Shown here: in pieces, positions 18,845 to 27,881 of the stretch
How positions within the stretch are numbered: position 1 is the first letter of the stretch
Layout of the letters: the number at the start of each line of letters is the position of its first letter
Assembly (NCBI RefSeq): GCF_003390925.1
Contig: NZ_QUBS01000083.1
Span: 62,001-126,000, forward strand
Length of the DNA stretch: 64,000 bases
Reading direction: 5' to 3'
Source: Trinickia diaoshuihuensis
Lineage (GTDB): Bacteria > Pseudomonadota > Gammaproteobacteria > Burkholderiales > Burkholderiaceae
Notes under the pieces: generated by a model
What the model was told of the DNA's origin: nothing
Database searches by the model: none
What the model saw: the letters and a program-made list of their open reading frames with translations, nothing else
Position numbers and translations under genes: made by a program

Positions 18845-19261
18845 GTGCTCAAGCTCATGATCCCGATACTGAACGGCGGCGGTGCGCCCGAAGCTGCGCG
18901 TCACGCCGCCTTTCTGTTTGCCGAGCGGTGTGTCTCGCAAATCGAACTGATCGAGGTACTAGCGGATGCCGATCAAGGGCGTGCCGCGGCATTCCACTCG
19001 CCGGGGAGTTTGCGGCGCCGAGAAGCATCGTCGATGCACGACGCCTTGACGGTCACCCGAACGATCTTGGACGATGCCGGAGTGCCGTATACGCTCAAGC
19101 GTGTGTTCGGCCCGCCCGAACGTACGATTGCCCAGCATGCGGCTCAGGATCGCGCGGATATCGTGGTGCTCGACGCCGGGCGTCTCGGATTCTTTCGACG
19201 CTGGGCCATCTTCGCGCGATTGTGGCGATTGTGCTCGACGCCGGTCACGATGATTCATTGA
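18845..19261 (+). CDS. UspA-like universal stress domain protein
   Basis: From the GTG at 18845 the product is about 138 residues, the usual single-domain Usp length. The N-terminus (LKLMIPILNGG followed by EAARHAAFLFAE) and the C-terminus (ADIVVLDAGRLG ... STPVTMIH) follow the Usp pattern. The ATP-binding glycine motif near the C-terminus is degenerate (GRLGFFRRW in place of GxxGx9GS/T), so it may not bind ATP. An ATG at 18857 is an alternative start. Role unknown. Confidence 0.65.
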   Translation: MLKLMIPILNGGGAPEAARHAAFLFAERCVSQIELIEVLADADQGRAAAFHSPGSLRRREASSMHDALTVTRTILDDAGVPYTLKRVFGPPERTIAQHAAQDRADIVVLDAGRLGFFRRWAIFARLWRLCSTPVTMIH

Positions 19262-19540
19262 AATCGAACGAAGCCGCGGGCGCGCATGGCGACTTCGCGC
19301 CGAGTCATATCGCCGTCATTCCGCGGTGCTATGGCGGTGGCCCGAGCGCCGAAAAACTCCCGTTCCGAACTGCAAACTTCCTGACCCGCCAGGGCCCCAA
19401 ATTCGTATGACGATCCGAAATGACGGACCTTCGTGCGGGTTATGCGACCTCGATCCGACTTAGCCCATAAGGGATGGATGGCCGGCGCGCCGCCGGCGCC
19501 CGTCATCGATGGCAACAGTCGGACACAAACGGGAAAGAAC

Positions 19541-20419
19541 GTGAAGAACCTTGCAGTGATCGTAAGCAGCCTGATGCTCGGTATGCCGCTCGCCGCGGCA
19601 GCGCAGGATGATGTGATTGCAAACGCCGGGCAGGCGTCGGTCACGCGATCCGATATCGCGACGCTGTTGAAGTCGATCGGCGATGAAGGACGGACGCGCC
19701 TCGTGGCCGATCCCGCCGCGTTGGAACGGATCGTACGGGCGGCTTTGGCGCAGAAGGCCGTATACGCGGAAGCCAACGCGAAGGGTTGGGACAAGCAGGC
19801 TGCCGTTCAAACGGCCATCGAACAGGCGCGGCGCGAGATCATCGTGCGCAGCTATCTCGCGGCGGTCAATGCGCCGCCGGCAGACTACCCCTCGGATGCG
19901 CAAATTCAGGAAACCTACGACCAAAACCGCGCCGCATTCACGGCGCCGCGCGCGCTGCACATCGCACAAATCTATGTTGCCGTCGCGCCGAACGCGGATG
20001 CGGCGACCATCGAGAAGGCACGCAAGCAGGCCGCCGATCTCGCGAGCCGCGCACGCAACGGCGACTTCGCCGCGCTCGCGAAGGCAAATTCCGACGACAA
20101 GGCCAGCGCGGCCAACGGCGGCGACATGGGCTTCGTACCCGAGGCGATGCTGTTGCCGGCCGTGCGCGAGGTGGCCGATGCGCTGAAGCCCGGCCAGGTG
20201 TCGGAGCCGGTCCAGACGCCGGCCGGCTTCCACGTGGTGAGGCTGATCGACGTGCGCGCCGCCGCGCCGCGCCCGCTGGCCGAGGTGAAGGATCGGATAC
20301 GCGAGATGCTGCGCACACAGCGTACTCAGCAGGGCATCCAGGCGTACCTCGCCAAACTCGGGGGCAACGCGCCGATCAACGAAGACGCGCTCAGGAAGGT
20401 ATTGGCGGCAGCGCAATAG
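19541..20419 (+). CDS. Periplasmic parvulin-type peptidylprolyl isomerase
   Basis: The 292-residue protein begins at a GTG after GGGAAAG and has a signal peptide (about 1-22, ending PLAAAAQ). An N-terminal SurA-like helical part is followed by a parvulin domain (about 125-225) with GGDMGFVPEAMLLPAV and PVQTPAGFHVVRLID. It would assist folding of exported proteins. It is followed by a broken HtrA gene and a TonB-like secreted protein, suggesting an envelope-related cluster that has partly decayed. Confidence 0.85.
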   Translation: MKNLAVIVSSLMLGMPLAAAAQDDVIANAGQASVTRSDIATLLKSIGDEGRTRLVADPAALERIVRAALAQKAVYAEANAKGWDKQAAVQTAIEQARREIIVRSYLAAVNAPPADYPSDAQIQETYDQNRAAFTAPRALHIAQIYVAVAPNADAATIEKARKQAADLASRARNGDFAALAKANSDDKASAANGGDMGFVPEAMLLPAVREVADALKPGQVSEPVQTPAGFHVVRLIDVRAAAPRPLAEVKDRIREMLRTQRTQQGIQAYLAKLGGNAPINEDALRKVLAAAQ

Positions 20420-20474
20420 CGTGCGTCTCGACCTGCGTGTGTAGAGGCGACTGCGCGCACGAACGGGGAACCCG

Positions 20475-21130
20475 ATGACGAACTCGGAGAACGGTAGACG
20501 CATGGCCGCCGCGCTCGCGATGCTTTTCGCGCTTACCGCGATGACGATGACCGCGACGTCAGCGCGAAAGCACGTTCGTTGCCCGGCGAGAGCTATATCC
20601 CATTCATTCAGACCGACGTGCCGATCAATCCCGGCAATTCGGGCGGGCCGCTATTCGACCTGGACGGCCGCGTGATCGCGATCAATTCGATGATCTACTC
20701 GAAGACCGGCGGGTACCAAGGGCTCGCGTTCGCTATTCCGATCGACATCGCACTCGACGTGACGCAGCAGCTACTGCGTACCGGCAAGGTCACGCGCGGC
20801 CGGCTCGGCGTGGCCGTGCAGGAAGTGAATCAGGCGCTGGCGCGTTCGTTCGGCTTGCCCGACGCGGATGGCGCGGTGATCACACAGGTCGAGCCCGGCG
20901 GCCCGGGCGTGGCGGCCGGCTTGCAGCCCGGCGACGTCGTGCGCGCGATCGACGGCAATGCGGTGGCCGATTCCGCCGACCTGCTCGGCATCGTGGCGGG
21001 CATCCGCCCGGGACGCACGGCGGACCTGCTCGTATGGCGAGCGGGACGGGCGATGCATGTGGCGGTGACGGTCGGAGCATTCGACAGTGGCAGCGCGTCG
21101 AGCGGCAATCCTCACGCACTCGCGCGATGA
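20475..21130 (+). pseudogene. Truncated HtrA/DegP-like serine protease
   Basis: From about 20558 the reading frame runs [15 protein letters not shown], the catalytic-serine motif [10 protein letters not shown], and one PDZ domain (about the last 95 residues; [12 protein letters not shown] ... [13 protein letters not shown]). The part of the trypsin fold with the catalytic His and Asp is absent. Just upstream, in another frame, an ATG at 20475 starts a perfect signal-peptide-like sequence ([21 protein letters not shown]). The likely history is an internal deletion that fused the leader to the Ser/PDZ part out of frame. A start inside (20579) could still give a 183-residue fragment, but not an active protease. 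Confidence 0.7.
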
Positions 21131-21200
21131 CATATCCATACGGAATCGGACTCGGCGGCGCACGGCGGGCCGCGAGGACGGTCAACGAACGGAGAGGGTG

Positions 21201-21668
21201 ATGCAAACAAAGCGGCGGTATCGCGCAACAGGGCCCGTCACGGCGCTTCTCGCCGCATGGGCGTTCATGACGGGGGCGCCCGCCAGCGCGCAATTGGACG
21301 AGGTACCGGAGGCATGGCTGAGCTACGCGCAATTGGCCGGCGGTCAGTTTCAGGGGTGGCTCGACGGCAACAGTCGTGCGGCCAACGTGCTGCACGCATA
21401 TCTCGAGGATCGGGCGGAGAATGCGACGGCCGATACGCCGCGGCCGGAGATCGTGGTCCGTGCATGGATCGATCCGACCGGTGCAGTCACGCACGTTGAA
21501 TTCGACACGCTGGGCCAACCGGTCGCCGACGCTGCATTGCGGCACCTTTTGACCGGTTCCGGTCCGCTGACGGCGCCGCCGCGCGACATGCTGCAGCCGT
21601 TGCGCCTGCGATTGACGCTTCTGCCGAACCGCAATGCCGGCAACGACGCGGAAAAGCGGAGCCCTTAG
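21201..21668 (+). CDS. Secreted protein with TonB C-terminal-like domain
   Basis: The 155-residue product starts at an ATG after GGAGAGGG and has a signal peptide (about 10-32, ending PASAQ). The C-terminal 75 residues resemble the TonB C-terminal fold (VVRAWIDPTGAVTHVEF ... PPRDMLQPLRLRLTL). There is no retained membrane anchor and no Pro-rich spacer, so it is not a normal energy transducer. It follows the HtrA remnant in the same direction. Exact role unknown. Confidence 0.55.
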   Translation: MQTKRRYRATGPVTALLAAWAFMTGAPASAQLDEVPEAWLSYAQLAGGQFQGWLDGNSRAANVLHAYLEDRAENATADTPRPEIVVRAWIDPTGAVTHVEFDTLGQPVADAALRHLLTGSGPLTAPPRDMLQPLRLRLTLLPNRNAGNDAEKRSP

Positions 21669-21721
21669 ATCCACGCATGCCCCGGGCGGCATTAGTTCGC
21701 AGACCGTGTTCATGCTTCCTT

Positions 21722-21755
21722 GTAGTAATCGCTACGATGAAGTAGGATTCACTAC
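21722..21755 (+). promoter_or_regulatory. Tandem inverted-repeat operator in front of chrB
   Basis: Two copies of GTAG-N6-CTAC lie at 21722-21735 and 21742-21755, exactly 20 bases (about two helical turns) apart and ending at the chrB ATG. The second copy also contains the only Shine-Dalgarno candidate (AGGA, 21744-21747). This is a likely site for ChrB itself, the chromate-responsive regulator of chr operons. Confidence 0.6.
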
Positions 21756-22733
21756 ATGGATTCAAAGCTCTCTTGGACCATCCTCGTCCTAACCTTGCCT
21801 ACGGAAAACGCGACGGCCCGAATGCGGTTCTGGCGCGCGTTGAAGGCGAAGGGCTGCGCCGTCTTGCGCGACGGCGTCTACCTGCTCCCCTACACCGAGG
21901 CGCACGAGGAGGCACTGCGCGAGTTCGCGGGCGCGATTACCGAAAGCGGCGGCACCGCCCATTTGTTGCGCGCGCCGAGCTTGAACCCATCGCAGGAACA
22001 GGAATTTCGCGCACTGTTCGATCGGGCCGACGACTACGCGGCCTTCACGAGATCGCTAGCCGACGCGCGCAAGACGCTTGCGGGGCTGAACGCCACGGAA
22101 CTCGCCCGGCTACTGCGCCGGCTGCGCAAGGAATTCGACGCCATTCGCGCGATCGACTATTTCCCCTGCGATTCCGCCACGAGGGCTGAAGCCGAACTGC
22201 AAGACTTCACGGCGCTGATCGATACGGTGCTGTCGCCAGGCGAGCCGCACGCCGCGGAGCGGGCGATCCGCCCGTTGGCGATCGATGAATACCAAGGCCG
22301 CACCTGGGCGACGCGCCGGCGGATGTGGATCGATCGCGTCGCCAGCGCGTGGCTGATCCGCCGTTTCATCGACGTGCGAGCGAACTTCGTCTGGCTCGCG
22401 TCTCCGTCGGATTGTCCGCTCGACGCGCTTGGCTTCGATTTCGATGGCGCAGCCTTCACGCACGTCGGCGAACGCGTGACCTTCGAGGTGCTGCTGGCCA
22501 GCTTCGGACTGGAGAGCGACCCCGCGCTGATGCGGCTCGGCGAGATCGTGCACGCGCTCGACATAGGCGGCGCCGCCGCACCGGAAGCGGCCGGTTTCGA
22601 AGCCGTGATGGCGGGCACGCGTCAGCGCGTGGACAGCGACGATCAACTGCTCGAACAGATGAGCGCCGTGCTCGACGCCTTGTACTCGCATTTTTCGTCG
22701 TCCGCAAAGGGCGAGACCGGAGCAGTGTCATGA
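21756..22733 (+). CDS. chrB: Chromate resistance regulator ChrB
   Basis: The 325-residue protein has both ChrB regions: the N-terminal winged-helix-like part (about 5-150; WTILVLTLPTENATARMRFWRALKAKG, GVYLLP) and the C-terminal part (about 175-315; TWATRRRMWIDRVASAWLIRRFID). ChrB senses chromate and controls the chr operon in other proteobacteria. The start is defined by the tandem repeats directly upstream. It overlaps chrA by ATGA, so the two are translated together. Confidence 0.93.
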   Translation: MDSKLSWTILVLTLPTENATARMRFWRALKAKGCAVLRDGVYLLPYTEAHEEALREFAGAITESGGTAHLLRAPSLNPSQEQEFRALFDRADDYAAFTRSLADARKTLAGLNATELARLLRRLRKEFDAIRAIDYFPCDSATRAEAELQDFTALIDTVLSPGEPHAAERAIRPLAIDEYQGRTWATRRRMWIDRVASAWLIRRFIDVRANFVWLASPSDCPLDALGFDFDGAAFTHVGERVTFEVLLASFGLESDPALMRLGEIVHALDIGGAAAPEAAGFEAVMAGTRQRVDSDDQLLEQMSAVLDALYSHFSSSAKGETGAVS

Positions 22734-23908
22734 CTACCGCCATTGCCGCAGAAGCGCCGACCTATTCGCTGGGCCAACTGGTCGCCTATATGCTGCGCCT
22801 CGGCACGCTCGGCTTCGGCGGCCCGGTCGCGCTCGCGGGTTACATGCGTCGTGATCTGGTCGAGCGCCGAGGCTGGATCACCGAGGCCGACTACAAGGAA
22901 GGTCTGACGCTGGCCCAGCTCGCGCCGGGGCCGATGGCGGCCCAACTCGCGATCTATCTGGGCTTCGTTCACTATCGCGTTTTAGGCGCGACGCTGGTCG
23001 GCTTGGCATTCGTCCTGCCGTCGTTCTTAATGGTGCTCGCGCTGGGGTTCGCATACGCGCACTTCGGCGGGTTGTCGTGGATGCAGGCGGTCTTTTATGG
23101 CGTCGGTGCCGCGGTGGTCGGCATCATCGCCATGAGCGCCTACAAGCTGACGACGAAAACGGTCGGCCGCGATAAGCTGCTTTGGGCGATCTTCCTGGCG
23201 CTCGCGATCGTCACGTTCGTCACGGAATCTGAAATCGCGTGGCTGTTCATCGCAGGTGGGATCATCGGCTGGCTCTGGCGCGCGCCACCCAAGTGGCTGC
23301 ACAAGGACGGATTGAACGTGCTGGCCGGCGCGAATCTGCCGGCCGCCAGTGGTCTGCTGAGCGGCATCGATCTGCCGCAACTCGTGCAGATCGGCGCTTT
23401 CTTCATGAAAGCCGGTGCCTTCGTGTTCGGTTCGGGACTTGCGATCGTGCCGTTTCTTTATGGCGGCGTCGTCACCGAGCATCACTGGCTCAACGACAAG
23501 CAGTTCGTCGATGCCGTCGCGGTCGCGATGATTACGCCGGGGCCCGTCGTTATCACCGTCGGTTTTATCGGCTATCTCGTGGCGGGGCTTCCCGGAGCGA
23601 TCGTCGCGGCGCTCGGCACGTTTCTGCCGTGTTATCTATTCACCGTCATCCCCGCACCGTATGTAAAGAAATACGGCCATCTGCCGAGCGTGAAGGCGTT
23701 CGTGGACGGCATCACCGCGGCGGCGGTCGGGGCGATCACCGGTTCCGTGCTCGTTATCGCGAAACGCTCCATCGTCGACATTCCGACCGTTGTTCTTGCC
23801 GTCGCAACGGTCTTGCTGTTGTGGCGCTTCAAGAAGCTGCAGGAGCCGGTTATCGTCACTGCGGCCGCGCTCTTCGGGCTCGTGGCGTACCCGTTGCTTC
23901 ATCGATGA
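22730..23908 (+). CDS. chrA: Chromate efflux transporter ChrA
   Basis: ChrA exports chromate from the cytoplasm by using the proton gradient. The 392-residue protein has the long, two-domain CHR layout: FGGPVALAGYMRRDLV and LTLAQLAPGPMAAQLA in the first half, and the repeat-related FGSGLAIVPFLYGGVV and AVAMITPGPVVITVGFIG in the second half, with about ten membrane segments. The ATG at 22730 overlaps the chrB stop. Full length and apparently intact. Confidence 0.95.
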   Translation: MTTAIAAEAPTYSLGQLVAYMLRLGTLGFGGPVALAGYMRRDLVERRGWITEADYKEGLTLAQLAPGPMAAQLAIYLGFVHYRVLGATLVGLAFVLPSFLMVLALGFAYAHFGGLSWMQAVFYGVGAAVVGIIAMSAYKLTTKTVGRDKLLWAIFLALAIVTFVTESEIAWLFIAGGIIGWLWRAPPKWLHKDGLNVLAGANLPAASGLLSGIDLPQLVQIGAFFMKAGAFVFGSGLAIVPFLYGGVVTEHHWLNDKQFVDAVAVAMITPGPVVITVGFIGYLVAGLPGAIVAALGTFLPCYLFTVIPAPYVKKYGHLPSVKAFVDGITAAAVGAITGSVLVIAKRSIVDIPTVVLAVATVLLLWRFKKLQEPVIVTAAALFGLVAYPLLHR

Positions 23909-24082
23909 GGCCGTGAATGCACGGCTGATCGCCGTCGAATCTTCTTGTTGGTGTTTTATGGATTTTTAACGCGCTTAGCTTGTATTTTTGCTCGGCGTTT
24001 TTAATCTTTACCATAGACTGATCGCGTGTTCGACAGATAACGTCCACGGCTCCAAGCGAGATCGACGGCGGACGTCGGTACG

Positions 24083-24448
24083 ATGAGATCATTGAATGAA
24101 AATGCTGCGTCGGGAATTGCCGGTACCGTATTGACAGGTCGTGCGAAGCGGGCGCAGCGAAACACGGTTGTCGGCGATGAAGCGACCGAAACGCGCACGG
24201 TGTCGATGACGATTCGCATCGCGAGCAGCGAGCTTTCGACGGTGCGGCGCATGCTGCACCAGGCGTTGGGCCCGCGCTTGGACGTCTATACCGCGGTCAT
24301 CGACAAGCGGCGCGACTGCGCCAGTCTTCAGGTCGTTTTGCATGCGCGGCGCGTGCATGAAGCCATGACGCTTATCATGAGCGCGCTTCCCGAAGCCGAA
24401 TTCGGCCTCTTTCGTTTTTCATCTTCCTCCACGACCGCATCGCATTAA
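24083..24448 (+). CDS. Hypothetical protein, possible ACT-like small domain
   Basis: A 121-residue frame that I do not recognise. Its second half (from about residue 42: MTIRIASSELSTVRRML, then LQVVLHARRVHEAMTLIMSALPEAEFG) could be a single ferredoxin-like/ACT-type domain; a start at 24206 would give only that domain. The 174 bases before it are AT-rich. It may be genuine, but no function can be given. Confidence 0.45.
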   Translation: MRSLNENAASGIAGTVLTGRAKRAQRNTVVGDEATETRTVSMTIRIASSELSTVRRMLHQALGPRLDVYTAVIDKRRDCASLQVVLHARRVHEAMTLIMSALPEAEFGLFRFSSSSTTASH

Positions 24449-24667
24449 ATGCGAAGCCATGAAAGTCAAGGGAAGTGGCACCAACTCACGTTGATGGCCG
24501 ATTACTCGTTGAGCAAGCGCACCGACGTCTATCTCGAGAGCGTCTATCACCACGCTTACGGCGCGGCGGCCGGCTCGGCGCTGTCCGTGGCCGATATCAA
24601 CGGATTGGCCGCATCGTCCAATCAGAACCAAGTGGCGGCTACGTTGGGCATTCGACATCGGTTCTGA
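24449..24667 (+). pseudogene. C-terminal remnant of a general porin
   Basis: Only the last ~65 residues of a Burkholderia-type trimeric porin are present: GKWHQLTLMADYSLSKRTDVYLE, a loop, then NQVAATLGIRHRF ending in the terminal Phe typical of outer-membrane barrels. The rest of the barrel and the signal peptide are absent; an unrelated frame ends directly before it. The fragment cannot form a porin. Confidence 0.75.
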
Positions 24668-24736
24668 GCTTCACCACCGCTTCGAATGGCGTAATCGGAT
24701 TGGCGCGCGGGGAGCGTTTTTCCGTACACTCGGGGC

Positions 24737-25717
24737 ATGAATCCCGACCTCATTCATGTGCGGCCCGCCGTCCTGTCGCGCCTCTTGCGCCTGGGGGCAA
24801 ATGTCGACCAGGCGATGGCGAGAGCACATGTGCCTGCATCGGGTGGAGTGGACACCGCTCGCTACTTCGCATTCTGGGAGGCGCTGGGTGCGGCGTCGCC
24901 GCCGGACATCGGGATTCGACTTGCCGCGGAGGCGACAGTGCACGAGTACGATCTGTCGTTGCTCGCGGCGCTGCACTCGCCCGACGTGCGAACCGTGTTC
25001 GAAAAGCTCGCGCGCTACAAGCGTCTGTGTGGACCGCAGGACTTAGACCTGTCGTTTTCTGCGAAGGAAGTTGTTGTCTCGACGGTCTGGTTGAACGCTG
25101 CGACGCCGCCGCCACCGCGCCTCGTCGACGCCATGACCGCAACGCTGCTCGTGCTGCTCCGGCGGGGCTCGGGCCAGGCGCTCGTGCCCAAGCGCCTCGA
25201 GCTGACACGCGAGCGTTCGGATGAAGCGACGCTCGCGCGCTTCTTCGGCTGCCCGCTGAAGTTTCGCGCGAGCAGGGACGCGCTGGTCTTCGACGCAACA
25301 ATTCTGCAAACGCCTTTTGTCACGCATAACGCCGACCTGCTCCGCACGCTGCTCCCCAGCCTCGACGCGCGGGTAGCGAGACAGCGCGGCAATGGTTTCG
25401 TCGACGAAGTTCGCGAAGTCGTTGCCAAATGCATGTCAGGCGAGCGGCCCACCGCCGATAAGGTCGCTCATGAGCTTGCGACCAGCGCGCGCACGCTGCA
25501 GCGGCGCCTCCAGGCACACGGGACAACCTACCAGGCGGTGCTCGACGAAACGCGCCATCACACCGCGCGGCGCCTGCTCGGCACGACGCGCATCGAGATC
25601 GCCGAGATTGCGTTTCTGCTGGGGTTCGAGGAACTGAATTCCTTCACGCGTGCTTTCCGTGTCTGGGAGGGCAAGACGCCGAAACAGTGGCGCGAGGTTC
25701 GTGGCGCGATGCGATGA
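24737..25717 (+). CDS. AraC-family transcriptional regulator (arabinose-binding-like N-domain)
   Basis: The 326-residue protein has the long variable N-terminal domain seen in OruR/ArgR-like AraC regulators (about 15-200; LLRLGANVDQAMARA) and a C-terminal HTH_18 (about 225-322; ATSARTLQRRLQAHGTTYQAVLDETRHHTARRLLG, then FLLGFEELNSFTRAF). It lies 79 bases upstream of the aldo/keto reductase gene in the same direction and probably controls it. Confidence 0.9.
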   Translation: MNPDLIHVRPAVLSRLLRLGANVDQAMARAHVPASGGVDTARYFAFWEALGAASPPDIGIRLAAEATVHEYDLSLLAALHSPDVRTVFEKLARYKRLCGPQDLDLSFSAKEVVVSTVWLNAATPPPPRLVDAMTATLLVLLRRGSGQALVPKRLELTRERSDEATLARFFGCPLKFRASRDALVFDATILQTPFVTHNADLLRTLLPSLDARVARQRGNGFVDEVREVVAKCMSGERPTADKVAHELATSARTLQRRLQAHGTTYQAVLDETRHHTARRLLGTTRIEIAEIAFLLGFEELNSFTRAFRVWEGKTPKQWREVRGAMR

Positions 25718-25796
25718 GTGATCGACGCGATCGGATTTGAGCGTCTGCATTCCGATCGATATCTTGTCGACATCCCTCTCACGAAACGACGAACCT

Positions 25797-26795
25797 ATGA
25801 CGACGAAACCTGAAGTGAAGCTTGGCGCAAACGGCCCCGCTGTGTTCCCGGTTGCACTGGGCTGTATGGGCATGGGCGCGACGAGCTGGTACGGCAAGAG
25901 CGATGAATCCGAGAACATCGCCACGATTCACGAGGCGCTCGAACGTGGCGTGAACCTGCTCGATACCGGTGACTTCTACGGCATGGGGCGCAATGAACTG
26001 CTGGTTGGCAAGGCACTCCAAGGGCGGCGCGACAAGGCGCTGCTGAGCGTTAAGTTCGGCACGCTACGTGGCCCGGACGGCGTGATCCTCGGTCGTGACG
26101 CGCGCCCGCAGGCGGTGAAGAACGCCTTGGCCCACAGCCTGTCACGATTAGGCGTCGACTATATCGACATCTATCGGACGGGGCTGGACCCTAACGTGCC
26201 CATCGAAGACACGGTGGGAGCGATGAGCGACTTGGTGAAGGCAGGGTACGTCCGCTATATCGCGCTTTCCGAAATTGGCGCCGATACGATTCGCCGCGCT
26301 GCCAGCGTCCATCCCGTTTGCGACGTACAACTCGAGCACAGCCTCGTTAGCCGTGGCATCGAATCGAAGGTCGTTCCCACGCTTGCGGAGTTGGGAATCG
26401 CTGTTACCGCCTTTGGTGTGCTTTCGCGCGGCCTGCTAACTGGTGCGAGACCAAAGGATGAAGGAGATGCCCGCGCGCACCTCCCGCGCTTCGAGTCGGC
26501 AAAAGAGAACGAACCGCTCGTGAGCGCGCTGGTCCACGTGGCCTTGCAGAAGAACGTCACGCCGGCACAGTTGGCCATCGCCTGGGTCCGCGCCCGGGGG
26601 ACAGCATTGGGTGTGACGACAGTGCCGACGCTGGGTGCTCGCACGCGCGCGCAACTCGCCGATGTGATCGCGAGCCTCGATGTGTCTCTCGATGCCGCCG
26701 AAGTCGCAGCGCTGGCGCAGGCTGTGCCTGCAAGCGCGGTCGTGGGCTCGCGCTATCCAGAGGCCTGGTTGCGCATGATAGACAGTGAGAAATAG
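25797..26795 (+). CDS. Aldo/keto reductase
   Basis: The 332-residue protein has the AKR barrel pattern: MGMGATSWYG near the start, the catalytic Asp/Tyr region LLDTGDFYGMGRNE, the Lys in LLSVKFG, and the NADPH-binding end (VVGSRYPEAWL). The usual catalytic His is replaced in the DYIDIYRTGLDP segment, as in the large group of plant-like and proteobacterial AKRs with RLDP at that place. Substrate unknown. The start at 25797 was chosen because the longer frame has a non-conserved leader. Confidence 0.9.
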   Translation: MTTKPEVKLGANGPAVFPVALGCMGMGATSWYGKSDESENIATIHEALERGVNLLDTGDFYGMGRNELLVGKALQGRRDKALLSVKFGTLRGPDGVILGRDARPQAVKNALAHSLSRLGVDYIDIYRTGLDPNVPIEDTVGAMSDLVKAGYVRYIALSEIGADTIRRAASVHPVCDVQLEHSLVSRGIESKVVPTLAELGIAVTAFGVLSRGLLTGARPKDEGDARAHLPRFESAKENEPLVSALVHVALQKNVTPAQLAIAWVRARGTALGVTTVPTLGARTRAQLADVIASLDVSLDAAEVAALAQAVPASAVVGSRYPEAWLRMIDSEK

Positions 26796-26908
26796 CCGGG
26801 CGGTCGGTTGCCGCGTGCGTTCCGATCTTCTCGCGACGTCGACGCTTCGGCACCGTCGAATCTTCTTGGTAGACTTGCGCTTCGAGCAATACCAAGGGGG
26901 AGGAGCGC

Positions 26909-27862
26909 GTGAGCCTCGACGAGTATTACAAGCGGCTAGAACTGCCGGGCACGGCGACGCCGGCGGACGTCAAGCGCGCGTACCGGCGGCTCCGAGCGAA
27001 GTATCATCCGGATCGAAATAAAGGGCGCGAAGCGTCGGTCGAACCGGTATTCAAGCGTATCCAAGAGGCATTCGAGATTCTGATCGGCGAACGCCAGGCG
27101 CCGATTCCGGCTAGTCCCGCGCGTACGCCGACGTCCGCGCCTACGCCGAGGCCCACGCCGCAGTGGACGTGGGCATGGGGACAGACATCCGAACCAAGCC
27201 ACGGCCAGACCGAGCCGCCTTCACGCGGGCATCGCAGCGGGCCGCCTTTGCGCGGCGCGAATTGCCTGACCGAGCTATTCGTGCCGCTCGAAGCTGCGAT
27301 TCATGGCGGCGACGTGGAGGTCAGCTACGTGGTCCAAGGCGTGTGCGGTCAGTGCCATGGTCACGCACGCGGGCGCTGTCCCATTTGTTTCGGCAAAGGC
27401 CTGGTTTCTTTGCGCAAGTGCGAAACGATCAAGGTTGAACCCGGCGCGTGGGACGGGCAGCGTATGGTAGTCGACGGCGCGGGCCATCCCGGCACGAACG
27501 GCGGCGCGGCGGGCGATGCGATTTTCTCGATCGTGGTCGTTTGCAGTTCGGCGTTTCGGCGCGACGGTTTGAATATCGCTTGCGATATTGATGTCGATTT
27601 CATCACGGCAACGCTAGGTGGAAGCTATCAAGCCCAACTGCTGGGCCGCGCGTTGCCGGTCACGATCGAGCCCAATTCGGGCCCTGGCACGGCCATCCGA
27701 TTGCGTGGGCAGGGACTCTCGGATCGTCACGGCACGCGCGGCGATCTGACGCTGCGTGTCGTGCTTGCCACGCCGGTAGGCGCCGCTTACTTGAGCGAGC
27801 AAGAACGTTCTGCATTGCGCGATTTATTCGCCGCCGCGCAACGTCGCGCGGCCCCGAACTGA
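26909..27862 (+). CDS. J-domain protein with reduced zinc finger
   Basis: The 317-residue protein has an N-terminal J domain (about 3-60) with HPD at residues 33-35, a Pro/Ser/Thr-rich linker (about 62-115), then a DnaJ C-terminal substrate-binding region. Only two Cys pairs are present (Cys146/Cys149 and Cys157/Cys160), where DnaJ has four, so one zinc site at most is formed. It should deliver clients to DnaK. The GTG start follows GGGGGAGGAG. An RsbT-like gene follows after 19 bases, placing this co-chaperone in the stressosome neighbourhood. Confidence 0.85.
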   Translation: MSLDEYYKRLELPGTATPADVKRAYRRLRAKYHPDRNKGREASVEPVFKRIQEAFEILIGERQAPIPASPARTPTSAPTPRPTPQWTWAWGQTSEPSHGQTEPPSRGHRSGPPLRGANCLTELFVPLEAAIHGGDVEVSYVVQGVCGQCHGHARGRCPICFGKGLVSLRKCETIKVEPGAWDGQRMVVDGAGHPGTNGGAAGDAIFSIVVVCSSAFRRDGLNIACDIDVDFITATLGGSYQAQLLGRALPVTIEPNSGPGTAIRLRGQGLSDRHGTRGDLTLRVVLATPVGAAYLSEQERSALRDLFAAAQRRAAPN

Positions 27863-27881
27863 GCCTATCTGGGCGGGCCAG

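Noticed and set aside
19480..19502. GC-rich near-palindrome upstream of the parvulin gene
   Set aside because: Built from short GCC/GGC repeats that are common in this genome; no T-run or link to a start, so not called a terminator or operator.
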